This document shows, one piece after another, positions 1 through 8,960 of a stretch of DNA of 64,000 bases. The position numbers and the translations under genes are program-made. The stretch's first letter is position 1. Each line of letters opens with the position of its first letter. The notes below the pieces were generated by a model, which did no database searches, had not been told where the DNA came from, and saw only the letters and a program-made list of their open reading frames with translations. The stretch lies in assembly GCF_010685995.1 (NCBI RefSeq), contig NZ_JAAGWK010000002.1, positions 1 through 64,000 on the forward strand. The letters run 5' to 3'. This DNA is from Goekera deserti (GTDB lineage Bacteria; Actinomycetota; Actinomycetes; Mycobacteriales; Geodermatophilaceae).

Positions 1-867
1 GCCGCCGCGGTCGGCGTCGCGAGAAGGGCGGTCGTTGTCGCGGGCGGGGCGGTCGGCGGGGCCGTCACCGGCGTCGGCGGCGACGACGCCACCGCGGTTG
101 CGGGTGCGGGTGCCGCGCTCGTTCCCGTCACGGGCGGGACGCTCGTCGCGGCCGCCGTCCCGCTCGACGCGCGTGCCACGCCGGGCGCGGTCGCCGGCCG
201 GCTCGTCCTCGACCTGCTCCGGCGCGCGGTCCACCGACTCGGTCGTGGTCTCGGCGGGGGCGCCGGCCGGGCGGCTGGCCCCACGACGACGGCGACCGGT
301 GGCGACCTCGGGCGGGGCGCTCGCGGTGTCGGCCGGTCCCCCGTCGGCGGTCGCACCCTGGTCCGGGGCCTCGGTACCGCTGGATCGCGGGCCGGTGTCG
401 GCCGGGGCCTGCTCGGCGGCGGGCGTGCGGGTCGTGCGTGCGGACCGGGCCGACGCGGGACGGCCGGTCGCACCCGGCTCGACGCCGGTCGGTGCCGCCG
501 CGTCCGGTGCGATGGCGTCGGGTGCAGTGGCGTCCGGTGCAGTGACGTCCGGTGCAGTGACGGCCGGTGCGGCGGCCGCGGGGGGCGCCGTCACGGGCGC
601 GGCGGTGCCGGTGGCCGGGGTCCCGTTCGACGCGGCGGTGCCGCCGGTCTGGCGCTCACCGATGGCGGCGACCAGGTCGCCCTTGCGCATCCGGCCGGCG
701 CCGGGGATGCCCAGCTCGCCCGCGAGTCGCTGCAGCTCCGGCAGCAACATCCCGGACAGTCCGCTGCCGCGGCGACGGGAGCGGACGGCCGCTCCGCTCT
801 CGGCAGCGGCCTCGGTCGTGTCCGGCGCGGGGGCGCCGTCGACGACGAGGTCGGTTGTTTCGCTCAC
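1..867 (-). CDS. rho: Transcription termination factor Rho, N-terminal part (truncated by window edge)
   Basis: Rho is the hexameric RNA helicase that ends transcription at Rho-dependent sites. Only the first 289 codons are present; the RNA-binding and ATPase domains lie beyond position 1. The visible part has a Rho_N-type helical segment at about residues 35-75 (SGMLLPELQRLAGELGI, then RMRKGDLVAAIGERQ), followed by more than 200 residues of low-complexity Ala/Pro/Thr and then Arg/Asp/Gly-rich sequence, as in actinobacterial Rho proteins with a disordered N-terminal insertion. The start is the GTG at 867, preceded by GGGAAGGA. It lies downstream of thrB on the same strand but has its own promoter. 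Identity rests on the N-terminal domain and the argS-lysA-hom-thrC-thrB-rho gene order. Confidence 0.85.
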   Translation of the reverse strand, partial: MSETTDLVVDGAPAPDTTEAAAESGAAVRSRRRGSGLSGMLLPELQRLAGELGIPGAGRMRKGDLVAAIGERQTGGTAASNGTPATGTAAPVTAPPAAAAPAVTAPDVTAPDATAPDAIAPDAAAPTGVEPGATGRPASARSARTTRTPAAEQAPADTGPRSSGTEAPDQGATADGGPADTASAPPEVATGRRRRGASRPAGAPAETTTESVDRAPEQVEDEPAGDRARRGTRVERDGGRDERPARDGNERGTRTRNRGGVVAADAGDGPADRPARDNDRPSRDADRGG

Positions 868-890
868 GTACAGGTCCTTCCCTGCGGTGA

Positions 891-910
891 CCTGCGCCTA
901 CCAGCGCAGG
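891..910 (-). promoter_or_regulatory. Leader hairpin upstream of rho
   Basis: CCTGCGC and GCGCAGG form a perfect 7-bp stem with a 6-nt loop about 24 nt upstream of the rho start codon. It could affect rho translation or just be leader structure. Confidence 0.4.
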
Positions 911-1057
911 AGGTGACCTGAGCACCCTCGGCCCCGGCGTGCTGCAGGGAACGGAGGGCCGGGCTCTGGTCTGTGGATGCGAGGCGGATCAGCGGCGACG
1001 GCTCGAGAAGTCCGCATCGCCTGCGCGTGGAACTCGCCCGGAGGCGGCTACGAGGTG

Positions 1058-1086
1058 AGACTAGAACAGCCTCACGAGGCCGACAA
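1058..1086 (-). promoter_or_regulatory. Putative rho promoter (-35 TTGTCG, 17 bp, -10 TAGTCT)
   Basis: On the minus strand TTGTCG (1086-1081) and TAGTCT (1063-1058) are separated by exactly 17 bp, a good match to a housekeeping sigma promoter. Transcription would start near 1051, giving a leader of roughly 180 nt before the rho GTG. Confidence 0.6.
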
Positions 1087-1174
1087 CACCGGCTGCACCC
1101 GGTGTCCCCCCGCGCGAGGAGGACGATACCGCACCGCGGGCGGGCGGCCAGGGGCGTCACCCGTCCCGGTGACC

Positions 1175-2128
1175 TCAGCCGAGGGGGGTGCGCGAGACGC
1201 GTGCGCCGGAGTGGTCGACGGCGAGCGGCAGGCACGTCCAGTCCGGTGGTGCGAGCGCGGCCACCCGGCGCGCGGCGGCCCCGGCCGCCGGCGTCGACGG
1301 GTCGTCGTCGGGGCCCCGGACGCCGAGCACCAGCACGCTCGGGCCGGCCCCGGACACGACGGCGGCGTGCCCCTCGGCGCGTAGCGCCGCGATCAGCTCG
1401 GCGGTCCGCGGCATCGCGGGGGCGCGCTGCGCCTGGTGCAGCCGGTCCTCGGTGGCGTCGAGCAGCAGGCCCGGCTCCCGGGTCAGCGCGTGCACCAGCA
1501 GCGCTCCGCGCCCGGCGGCGAACGCGGCGTCCGCGTGCGGCACGACGGGCGGGAGCAGCCCGCGCGCGACGTGGGTGGACAGCGTCCCGCCCGGCACGAG
1601 CACGATCGGGACGACGTCGTCCCGCAGCGCCAGCCGGTCGGCGGCGACGTGCTCCCCCCGCGTCCAGGACAGGGTCGCCCCGCCCAGCAGGCAGGCCGCG
1701 ACGTTGTCCGGGTGGCCTTCGAGCTCGGTCGCCAGCGCCAGCACGCGGTCGTCGTCCCGGGTGTCGACGTCGGGGCACAGCTGCCAGGCCGCGACGATGC
1801 CGGCGACGACGGCGGCGGCCGAGGAGCCCATGCCGCGACCGTGCGGGATGGTGTTGACGCAGTGCATCCGCAGGCCCCGCGGCGTCCAGCCCAGGTCGTC
1901 GCACGCAGCGCGGAACGCGCGCACCACCAGGTGCGTCTCGTCGCAGGCCAGCGTGCCGGCGCCCTCCCCCGCCACGCTGACCTGCAGCCCGTCGGCCAGC
2001 TCGACGTCCACGAGGTCGTGGTGGGTCAGGGCGAGGCCCGCGCAGTCGAAGGCGGGCCCGAGGTTGGCGCTGGTCGCCGGCACGCGGATGCGCCAGCTGC
2101 CGGGCGCGGCGCCCGGGGGCGTGCTCAC
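1175..2128 (-). CDS. thrB: Homoserine kinase
   Basis: ThrB phosphorylates homoserine with ATP, the penultimate step of threonine synthesis. It is a 317-residue cytoplasmic GHMP kinase, the usual length. Visible motifs are the N-terminal VPATSANLGPAFDCAG, the glycine/serine-rich phosphate loop PHGRGMGSSAAAVVAG, and the C-terminal GHMP segment AVVSGAGPSVLVL. The GTG at 2128 begins 4 nt after the thrC stop, so the two genes are translationally close and probably one transcript. A longer frame upstream exists but would run deep into thrC and lacks homoserine kinase sequence. Confidence 0.95.
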   Translation of the reverse strand: MSTPPGAAPGSWRIRVPATSANLGPAFDCAGLALTHHDLVDVELADGLQVSVAGEGAGTLACDETHLVVRAFRAACDDLGWTPRGLRMHCVNTIPHGRGMGSSAAAVVAGIVAAWQLCPDVDTRDDDRVLALATELEGHPDNVAACLLGGATLSWTRGEHVAADRLALRDDVVPIVLVPGGTLSTHVARGLLPPVVPHADAAFAAGRGALLVHALTREPGLLLDATEDRLHQAQRAPAMPRTAELIAALRAEGHAAVVSGAGPSVLVLGVRGPDDDPSTPAAGAAARRVAALAPPDWTCLPLAVDHSGARVSRTPLG

Positions 2129-2132
2129 CCGG

Positions 2133-3212
2133 TCACAGGCCCAGCTTCGCGGCGGCGACCGCGGCGTCCACCGGGATGGTGACCGGCGCGGGGGCACCGG
2201 AGATGGCCCACTCGGGATCCTTGAGGCCGTTGCCGGTGACGGTGCAGACCACGCGCTGGCCGGGCTCGAGCTCACCGGCGGCCGCGACCTGCAGCAGACC
2301 GGCCACCGAGGCGGCCGAGGCCGGCTCGACGAAGACGGCCTCGGTGCGGGCCAGCAGCCGGTAGGCGGCCAGGATCGCCCGGTCGGTGACGGCGTCGATG
2401 CGCCCCGCCGAGTCGTCCCGGGCGCTCAGCGCCTTGCTCCAGGACGCCGGGTTGCCGATCCGGATGGCGGTGGCGATCGTGCTGGGCTGCTCGACGACGG
2501 CGCCCCGCACGATCGGTGCGGCGCCGGCGGCCTGGAAGCCCCACATGCGGGGCAGCCGGCTGGCCGGCCCGTCGGAGGCGTACTCGCGGTAGCCCTGCCA
2601 GTAGGCGGTGATGTTGCCGGCGTTGCCGACCGGCAGGCAGTGCACGTCCGGGGCGTCGCCGAGCACGTCGACGACCTCGAAGGACGCCGTCTTCTGGCCC
2701 TCGATGCGGAACTGGTTGACGCTGTTGACCAGGCTGACCGGGTAGTCGATGGCCAGCTTGGAGGCCAGGGCCAGGCAGTCGTCGAAGTTGCCCTCGACCT
2801 GCAGCAGCGTGGCGCCGTGCACCAGCGCCTGGGCCAGCTTGCCCGTGGCGATCTTGCCCTGCGGCACCAGGACGGCGCAGATCAGCCCGGCGCGCGCGGC
2901 GTAGGCGGCGGCGCTGGCGCTGGTGTTCCCGGTGGAGGCACAGATGACCGCGCGGGCGCCCTCCTCGACGGCCTTGCTGATCGCCATCGTCATGCCGCGG
3001 TCCTTGAAGGAGCCGGTGGGGTTGGCGCCCTCGACCTTCAGCCACACCTCGCAGCCGGTGCGGCGGGACAGCTCGCGCGCCGGCACCAGCGGGGTGGCGC
3101 CCTCCTGCAGCGTCACCACGGGGGTCGCGTCGGTGACCGGCAGCCGGTGACGGTAGGCCTCGATCAGGCCGGGCCACAGCGGTGACACGGCGCCCTGCAG
3201 GGGTGTGATCAC
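2133..3212 (-). CDS. thrC: Threonine synthase
   Basis: ThrC converts O-phosphohomoserine to threonine using pyridoxal phosphate. It has 359 residues, as in other actinobacteria. The PLP lysine is K70 in [11 protein letters not shown], and the phosphate-binding loop [15 protein letters not shown] follows. The GTG start at 3212 has a strong ribosome binding site (GAAGGAG, 6 nt upstream). A TAGGAT -10-like box at 3327-3322 in the 132-bp gap after hom suggests thrC-thrB also have their own promoter, although no good -35 accompanies it. Product flows directly from ThrB encoded downstream. Confidence 0.96.
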   Translation of the reverse strand: MITPLQGAVSPLWPGLIEAYRHRLPVTDATPVVTLQEGATPLVPARELSRRTGCEVWLKVEGANPTGSFKDRGMTMAISKAVEEGARAVICASTGNTSASAAAYAARAGLICAVLVPQGKIATGKLAQALVHGATLLQVEGNFDDCLALASKLAIDYPVSLVNSVNQFRIEGQKTASFEVVDVLGDAPDVHCLPVGNAGNITAYWQGYREYASDGPASRLPRMWGFQAAGAAPIVRGAVVEQPSTIATAIRIGNPASWSKALSARDDSAGRIDAVTDRAILAAYRLLARTEAVFVEPASAASVAGLLQVAAAGELEPGQRVVCTVTGNGLKDPEWAISGAPAPVTIPVDAAVAAAKLGL

Positions 3213-3344
3213 GTCGGGCTCCTTCAGCCGCCCGGGAACTGTCCGGGGGTGGGGCGGGGTGTCAGCGGGGGCAGGGTGGGCGTGCCGCCGGGAGGCGTCG
3301 TCCGGGTGCGGTGGTGCGGTGATCCTACGAGGGTCGGGCCCTGC

Positions 3345-4676
3345 TCAGGTGAGACCCTCGACGCGCAGCACGCTGGTCACCGCGCGCACGGCGTCCATCT
3401 CCCGCAGCCGGGCGACGGTCGTGGCGAGCGCGGCGTCCGGCGCGCTGTGGGTGACCAGCACCAGTGTCGCCGCCTCGCCGCGGCCGTCCTGGCGGACCGT
3501 GGAGATGCTCACCCCGCGCGAGGCGAACTCGGCGGCCACCGTCGCGAGCACGCCGGGCTTGTCGGCGACGTCCAGGCTGACGTGGTACCTGGTCGGCGTG
3601 TCGGCCATCGGCCGGGTGGCGAGGCCCGCGTAGGCGTTCACGTTGGGCCCGGCGACGCCGGCGACCCGGTTGCGCGCGACGGCGACCAGGTCGCCGAGCA
3701 CGGCGCTGGCGGTGGGTTCCCCACCGGCGCCCTGGCCGTAGAACATGAGCTGGCCGGCCGCCTCGGCCTCGACGAACACCGCGTTGAAGGCGCCGCTGAC
3801 CGCCGCGAGCGGGTGCGTGGTGGGGATCATCGCCGGGTGCACGCGGACGGCGATCGAGTCGGTGCTGGTGCCGTCGGCCGCCACGTCGCTGACCCGCTCG
3901 CAGATGGCCAGCAGCTTCACCGTGCAGCCGATCTCGGCGGCCCGGGCGACGTCGGTCGCGCTGACCGCGGAGATGCCCTCGCGGTACACGTCGGAGGCAC
4001 GGACCGGCGAGTGGAACGCCAGGGTGGCCAGGATGGCGGCCTTGGAAGCAGCGTCGAACCCGTCGACGTCGGCGGTCGGGTCGGCCTCGGCGTAGCCCAG
4101 CTCGGTGGCCTCGGCCAGCGCCTCGGCGAACCCGGCGCCGGTCTCGACCATCCGGGACAGGATGTAGTTGGTCGTGCCGTTGACGATGCCGACGACGCGC
4201 CGCAGCTGGTCACCGGCCAGCGACTCGCGCAGCGGGCGCAGCAGCGGGATCGCCCCGGCCACGGCGGCCTCGTAGTAGAGGTCGACGCCGGCGTCGGCGG
4301 CGGCGGCGTGCAGGGCGATGCCGTCCTCGGCCAGCAGCGCCTTGTTGGCGCTGACCACGCTCTTGCCTGCGCCGATCGCGGCCAGCAGCAGGCTGCGGGC
4401 CGGCTCGATGCCGCCGATCACCTCGACCACGAGGTCGACGTCGCCCGAGGTGACCAGGGCGTGCGCGTCGGTGGTGAGCAGGTGGGCGGGCACCCCGGGG
4501 TGCCGGTCGGGCCGGCGCACCGCGATGCCGGCCACCTCCACCGGCCGGCCGATGCGGGCGGCGAGGTCGGCGCCCTGCTCGTCCAGCAGCCGCAGCACGG
4601 CGCTGCCCACGGTGCCGCAGCCCAGCAGCGCGACCCGCAGCGGCTCGGTCACGGGCGGGGTCACGGGCGGGGTCAC
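3345..4676 (-). CDS. hom: Homoserine dehydrogenase with ACT domain
   Basis: Hom reduces aspartate semialdehyde to homoserine with NAD(P)H, the branch towards threonine and methionine. It has 443 residues. It opens with the Rossmann motif LRVALLGCGTVGSAVLRLL, continues with the catalytic/substrate segment GIVNGTTNYIL and ATELGYAEADPTADVDG, and ends with an ACT regulatory domain (YHVSLDVADKPGVLATVAAE), consistent with allosteric threonine feedback. The GTG start at 4676 overlaps the lysA stop by 4 nt (GTGA). The N-terminus has two more in-frame GTG codons in a short repeat encoding [12 protein letters not shown], so the start could be up to 8 codons later. Confidence 0.96.
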   Translation of the reverse strand: MTPPVTPPVTEPLRVALLGCGTVGSAVLRLLDEQGADLAARIGRPVEVAGIAVRRPDRHPGVPAHLLTTDAHALVTSGDVDLVVEVIGGIEPARSLLLAAIGAGKSVVSANKALLAEDGIALHAAAADAGVDLYYEAAVAGAIPLLRPLRESLAGDQLRRVVGIVNGTTNYILSRMVETGAGFAEALAEATELGYAEADPTADVDGFDAASKAAILATLAFHSPVRASDVYREGISAVSATDVARAAEIGCTVKLLAICERVSDVAADGTSTDSIAVRVHPAMIPTTHPLAAVSGAFNAVFVEAEAAGQLMFYGQGAGGEPTASAVLGDLVAVARNRVAGVAGPNVNAYAGLATRPMADTPTRYHVSLDVADKPGVLATVAAEFASRGVSISTVRQDGRGEAATLVLVTHSAPDAALATTVARLREMDAVRAVTSVLRVEGLT

Positions 4677-6166
4677 GACGCTGCCTCGGCGTGCAGCTCG
4701 GGTGCCGGTTGCGAGGGCGCGGGGTGCGGGGCCGGCACGTCGGCGAGCACGGCGTCGAGGGCGAAGACGTCGGCCAGGGTCTGCCGCCGCACGATGCCGG
4801 TGGCCCGGCCCTCGCGCACGGCCACCACCGGGGGCTTGAGCAGGTAGTTGTAGTTGCTGGCCATCGACCAGCAGTAGGCGCCGGTGGCGGCGACCGCGAG
4901 CAGGTCGCCCGGCACGACGTCGGCCGGCAGCCAGAGGTCGCGGACCAGGATGTCGCCGCTTTCGCAGTGCTTGCCGACCACGCGGCACAGCGCCGGCGGC
5001 GCCTGCGACTCCCGGTTGGCCAGCACGCAGGTGTAGCTGGCGTCGTAGAGGGCGGTGCGGATGTTGTCGCTCATCCCGCCGTCGACGGACACGTAGTTGC
5101 GCACCAGCGGTGTGCCCGGCGAGCCGCTGGCCCCCAGCCGCACCGGCTTGATGGTGCCGATCTCGTACAGCGTCACGGTGCCCGGGCCGGCGATGGCGCG
5201 GCCCGGCTCCACGGCCAGCCGCGGGACGGGCAGGTCCAGCGCGGCGCACTCGGCCGCGACCACCGAGCGCAGCCGTGCGGCGACGTCGCCGGGGGTGACC
5301 GGGTCGTCCTCGGACAGGTAGGCGATGCCGAAGCCGCCGCCGAGGTTGAGCTCGGTCAGCACCTCGCCGGTGGCCTGGTGCACCTGGCCCATCAGCCCCA
5401 CCACGCGGTGGGCGGCCGCGTCGAAGCCGGCGGTGTCGAAGATCTGCGAGCCGATGTGGCTGTGCAGGCCGGCCAGGCGCAGCGCGGGCTCCCGGATGAC
5501 CCGCACGGCGGCGGTCAGCGCGTCCCCGGTGGCCAGCGAGAAGCCGAACTTCTGGTCCTCGTGCGCGGTGGCGATGAACTCGTGGGTGTGCGCCTCGATG
5601 CCGACCGTGGACCGGATCAGCACCGGCACCGGGGCACCGCCGGCGCTGACCCGCGCCTGCGCCAGCGGAACCAGGCGGTCGATCTCGTCGAAGGAGTCGA
5701 GCACGACGTGGCCGATCCCGGCGTCCACGGCCAGCTGCAGCTCGGCCAGGGACTTGTTGTTGCCGTGCAGCGCGATCCGCTCCGCGGGGAAGCCGGCGGC
5801 CAGCGCGACGGCGAGCTCGTTGCCGCTGCAGGCGTCCAGGTGCAGGCCGTCCTCGGCCACCCAGCGGGCCACCTGGCCGCAGAGGAACGCCTTGGACGCG
5901 TAGTGCACGTCGGCGCCGGCGAACGCGTCGGTGAAGTCGGCCGCCCGGCTGCGGAAGTCGGCCTCGTCCAGCACGAACAGCGGGGTGCCGTGCTCGCGCA
6001 CCAGCGCGGTGACCGGCAGCCCGCCCAGGTGCAGCTCGCCGTCGACCCGCTGCGCCGAGCGCGGCCACACCAGCGGGTCGAGCGCACCGAGCACCGCGGG
6101 TGGGGCGCCGGCGGCCGGCGGCGGGGAGATGTTCCCGTGCAGCGGCCCGGCCGGGTGCGCCCTCAC
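4673..6166 (-). CDS. lysA: Diaminopimelate decarboxylase
   Basis: LysA makes L-lysine by PLP-dependent decarboxylation of meso-diaminopimelate. The frame gives 497 residues with a type III (alanine racemase-like) barrel: PLP lysine in [11 protein letters not shown], the LHSHIGSQI segment, the glycine loop [12 protein letters not shown], and the C-terminal active-site stretch GKHCESGD followed by [10 protein letters not shown]. The GTG at 6166 is interlocked with the argS stop, which makes a coupled operon argS-lysA-hom. The first 50 residues are a weakly conserved extension, so a later start is possible. Confidence 0.95.
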   Translation of the reverse strand: MRAHPAGPLHGNISPPPAAGAPPAVLGALDPLVWPRSAQRVDGELHLGGLPVTALVREHGTPLFVLDEADFRSRAADFTDAFAGADVHYASKAFLCGQVARWVAEDGLHLDACSGNELAVALAAGFPAERIALHGNNKSLAELQLAVDAGIGHVVLDSFDEIDRLVPLAQARVSAGGAPVPVLIRSTVGIEAHTHEFIATAHEDQKFGFSLATGDALTAAVRVIREPALRLAGLHSHIGSQIFDTAGFDAAAHRVVGLMGQVHQATGEVLTELNLGGGFGIAYLSEDDPVTPGDVAARLRSVVAAECAALDLPVPRLAVEPGRAIAGPGTVTLYEIGTIKPVRLGASGSPGTPLVRNYVSVDGGMSDNIRTALYDASYTCVLANRESQAPPALCRVVGKHCESGDILVRDLWLPADVVPGDLLAVAATGAYCWSMASNYNYLLKPPVVAVREGRATGIVRRQTLADVFALDAVLADVPAPHPAPSQPAPELHAEAAS

Positions 6167-7824
6167 ATCCGCTCCGGGGCGTGCACGCCGAGCACGTCCA
6201 GGCCGTTGCGCAGCACCGTGGCGGTGGCGGCGCACAGCCACAGCCGCGCCGTGGTCAGCGACGTCGCCTCCTCGTCGCCGCGGGGCAGCACCCGGCAGGA
6301 GTCGTAGAAGCGGTGGTAGGTGCCGGCCAGCTCCTCCAGGTAGCGGGCCACCCGGTGCGGGGCCCGCAGCTCCGCGGCGGTGGACACCACCTGCGGGAAC
6401 TCCGCGACCGCCCGGATCAGGTCGCTCTCCCGCTGGGTGGCCAGCGCGGCGACGTCGACATCGTCCGGCTCGCCCAGGGCCAGGCCGAGGTCGGCCGCGC
6501 CCCGCAGCAGCGAGGCGATCCGGGCGTGCGCGTACTGCACGTAGAAGACCGGGTTGTCGCTGCTCTGCCGGCTCCACAGGTCCAGGTCCAGGTCGATCTG
6601 CTGGTCGACCGAGGCCCGGGCCAGGGCGTAGCGCGCGGCGTCCGCGCCGACCGCCTCGACCAGGTCGGCGAGCAGCACGAAGTTGCCCTTGCGCTTGCTC
6701 ATCCGGACGATCTCGCCGTCCTTGACCAGGTTGACCAGCTGGCCGAGCAGGATCTCCAGGTGCACGTCGGGGTCGTCGCCCATCGCCGCCACCAGGGCCT
6801 TGTACCGGCCCACGTACCCGGAGTGGTCGGCCCCCAGCATGATCAGGACCTTGTCGAAGCCGCGCTCGCGCTTGTCCAGGTAGTAGGCGCAGTCGGCGGC
6901 GAAGTAGGTGGTCTCGCCGTCGCCCTTGACCAGGACCCGGTCCTTGTCGTCGCCGAACGTGGTGGTGCGCAGCCACACGGCACCGTCGGCCTCGTAGACG
7001 TGCCCGCCCTCGCGCAGCCGGCCGACCGCCTTGTCCAGCGCGCCGGACTCGTGCAGCGTGCGCTCGCTGAAGTAGACGTCGAACCGGACGCCGAAGTCGG
7101 CCAGCGAGCCCTTGATCTCGGCGAACATCAGCTCCACGCCCCGGGCCCGGAACACCGCGAGCTGCTCGTGGTCCGGGCGGTCGAGCAGGCCGGGCTCCAG
7201 CGCCACCACCTGGGCGCCGATGTCCTGCACGTACTCCCCCGCGTAGCCGTCCTCCGGGGTCGGCCGGCCGGCCGCAGCGGCCTGCAGGCTGGCGGCGAAG
7301 CGGTCGATCTGGGCACCGGCGTCGTTGAAGTAGTACTCCCGGGTGACCTCGGCGCCGCTGGCGGTCAGCAGCCGGCCGAGCGCGTCGCCCACCGCGGCCC
7401 ACCGGGTCGACCCGATGGTCACCGGCCCGGTCGGGTTGGCCGAGACGAACTCCAGGTCCAGCCGCTGCCCGGCCAGCACCTGGGTGCGCCCGTAGCCGGC
7501 ACCGGCGGTGACCGCCTGCACGGCGAGCCGGCCGAGCGCGGCCTTGGCCAGGGTGACGTTGAGGAAGCCCGGCCCGGCCACGTCGACCCGGTCGATGCCC
7601 GGCTGCAGGCGCAGCTCGGCGGCGACGAGCTCGGCGACCTCGCGGGGCGGGCGGCCGGCCGGCTTGGCCAGCCGCATGGCCACGTTGGTGGCGTAGTCGC
7701 CGTGCTCGGGGTTCTTCGGACGGTCGACGACGACGTCGTCGGGGACGTCGACGGCGAGCTCCCCGCGGCCGACGACCCCCGCCACGGCGGTCCGGACGAC
7801 GTCACGCAGCTGCTCGGGTGTCAC
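6163..7824 (-). CDS. argS: Arginyl-tRNA synthetase with a divergent HIGH motif
   Basis: ArgS charges tRNA-Arg with arginine. The 553-residue class I synthetase has the N-terminal tRNA D-loop domain ([20 protein letters not shown]), the active-site entry SANPTGP, the KMSKS equivalent MSKRKGNF and a C-terminal anticodon domain ending APERM. The HIGH signature reads T-I-G-S (about residue 135, in [16 protein letters not shown]) where actinobacterial enzymes usually have HIGG or HLGG, so the first catalytic histidine is missing. Start is the GTG at 7824; a TACGAT box 6 nt before it suggests a leaderless mRNA and the head of the argS-lysA-hom operon. Confidence 0.95.
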   Translation of the reverse strand: MTPEQLRDVVRTAVAGVVGRGELAVDVPDDVVVDRPKNPEHGDYATNVAMRLAKPAGRPPREVAELVAAELRLQPGIDRVDVAGPGFLNVTLAKAALGRLAVQAVTAGAGYGRTQVLAGQRLDLEFVSANPTGPVTIGSTRWAAVGDALGRLLTASGAEVTREYYFNDAGAQIDRFAASLQAAAAGRPTPEDGYAGEYVQDIGAQVVALEPGLLDRPDHEQLAVFRARGVELMFAEIKGSLADFGVRFDVYFSERTLHESGALDKAVGRLREGGHVYEADGAVWLRTTTFGDDKDRVLVKGDGETTYFAADCAYYLDKRERGFDKVLIMLGADHSGYVGRYKALVAAMGDDPDVHLEILLGQLVNLVKDGEIVRMSKRKGNFVLLADLVEAVGADAARYALARASVDQQIDLDLDLWSRQSSDNPVFYVQYAHARIASLLRGAADLGLALGEPDDVDVAALATQRESDLIRAVAEFPQVVSTAAELRAPHRVARYLEELAGTYHRFYDSCRVLPRGDEEATSLTTARLWLCAATATVLRNGLDVLGVHAPERM

Positions 7825-7830
7825 CGCGCG

Positions 7831-7836
7831 ATCGTA
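7831..7836 (-). promoter_or_regulatory. Putative -10 box TACGAT for leaderless argS
   Basis: TACGAT on the minus strand ends 6 nt before the argS GTG, so transcription would begin at or next to the start codon. No Shine-Dalgarno sequence is present. Confidence 0.5.
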
Positions 7837-8069
7837 GGCGACCTGGTGGTCCGCCCCGGCCGCACACCTCCCTCGACGGGGTGCACAGGCCGGTCACAGC
7901 ACCGCCGGGGAGGCCGGGTCGCACAGCCTGCCGCCCTACACTCGCAGGCTCCGGGGCCTCCGCACCCCGCCGGGCCGCCGCCGGCGAGGGCGGCGCCGAC
8001 CGCCACGGAGCACCCGACACCAGCCGGCGCAGGACCACGTGGGTCCGCGCCCAGCACCGAGGAGAGGCC

Positions 8070-8960
8070 TTGGCCAAGGACCCTGACCCGCAGGACCGCA
8101 CGACCGGTCGGAAGGGGTCCACACGGGCGACCGGGGGCCGGGACAGCGCTGCTGCCAAGGCCGGCGCGAAGGCGGTCGGCAAGGCCGCCGCGGCCGGCGG
8201 CCGGTCCGACCGGTCCAGCCGGCCCAGCGCCACCGCCCGGGGCAAGGGCGGGCGCACCCGCCCGCCGACGCAGGTCGTCGCGCAGCCCAAGCCGTGGGGG
8301 CTGATCGCCGCGGCCGCCGCCGTGGTCGTCTTCGCCGCCGCCGTGATCGGCTACGCCGTCGTCCAGGTGCGGGAGAAGAACGAGAACTCGGTGGCCAGCG
8401 CCGAGGACATCTCCGGCATCCGGACCTTCGACTACGCCAACGGCCAGGAACACGTCGCCACCCCGGTCGACTACTCCGAGTCCCCGCCGGTGGGCGGGCC
8501 GCACGACCCCTACTGGGCCGACTGCACCGGCACCGTCTACTCCATCCCGATCCGCACGGAGAACGCGGTGCACTCCGAGGAGCACGGCGCGGTGTGGATC
8601 ACCTACGACCCGGACGCGGTCTCCGACGGTGACCTGGACACGCTGACCGGCCTGGTCGACGGCCGGTCCGGGATGATGCTGTCGCCCTACCCGGGCCAGA
8701 GCTCGCCGATCATGCTGCAGGCCTGGAACCACCAGCTCGGCGTGGACTCCGCCAGCGACGTGCGCGTGCAGCAGTTCATCGACACGCTGCTCTACGACCC
8801 GGAGAACACCCCGGAGCCGGGCGCGAGCTGCGAGAACCCCGAGTTCGCCGCCAACCCGCTCGCGGCCGACGCCGAGAGCGCCCCGATCGGCAACAGCGAC
8901 GCGCCCACCACCACCAGCCCGGCCACCGGCTCCGGCGCCCCGGCCACCCCGGCGCCGTGA
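8070..8960 (+). CDS. DUF3105 single-pass membrane protein
   Basis: A protein of about 296 residues of unknown function. A charged Ala/Lys/Arg-rich cytoplasmic N-terminus of about 75 residues is followed by one membrane segment (GLIAAAAAVVVFAAAVIGYAVVQ) and an extracytoplasmic DUF3105 domain containing PPVGGPHDPYWADCTGTVYS, HSEEHGAVWITYDP and a C-terminal CENPEF cysteine; the two cysteines could pair. A Thr/Pro tail ends the protein. The TTG at 8070 is chosen because GGAGAGG lies 5 nt before it; the frame is open further upstream but without recognisable sequence. It overlaps the DUF305 gene by 4 nt (GTGA), a pairing that suggests a shared extracytoplasmic role. Confidence 0.8.
   Translation: MAKDPDPQDRTTGRKGSTRATGGRDSAAAKAGAKAVGKAAAAGGRSDRSSRPSATARGKGGRTRPPTQVVAQPKPWGLIAAAAAVVVFAAAVIGYAVVQVREKNENSVASAEDISGIRTFDYANGQEHVATPVDYSESPPVGGPHDPYWADCTGTVYSIPIRTENAVHSEEHGAVWITYDPDAVSDGDLDTLTGLVDGRSGMMLSPYPGQSSPIMLQAWNHQLGVDSASDVRVQQFIDTLLYDPENTPEPGASCENPEFAANPLAADAESAPIGNSDAPTTTSPATGSGAPATPAP

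Larger units (their letters stand above)
868..1174 (-). other. 307-bp rho leader and promoter region
   Basis: No gene is seen here. Read on the minus strand it holds the rho promoter (1058-1086), a leader of about 180 nt, and a small hairpin just before the rho ribosome binding site. A long leader would suit the autoregulation known for rho in other bacteria, but no attenuation structure can be proved by eye. Confidence 0.6.

Noticed and set aside
1188-3185. Plus-strand ORF of 665 codons spanning thrB/thrC
   Set aside because: Antisense of two recognised genes; crosses their boundary and has no domain.
3213-3344. Riboswitch or threonine attenuator between hom and thrC
   Set aside because: No run of Thr codons in a short leader ORF and no riboswitch-like conserved core; only a possible -10 box is seen.
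4691-6307. Long plus-strand ORF of 538 codons opposite lysA
   Set aside because: Antisense shadow of a GC-rich gene; composition is Gly/His/Arg/Val repetitive without recognisable domain, and the opposite strand encodes LysA.
6100-8304. Plus-strand ORF of 734 codons opposite argS
   Set aside because: Shadow reading of argS; no motif and no ribosome binding site.
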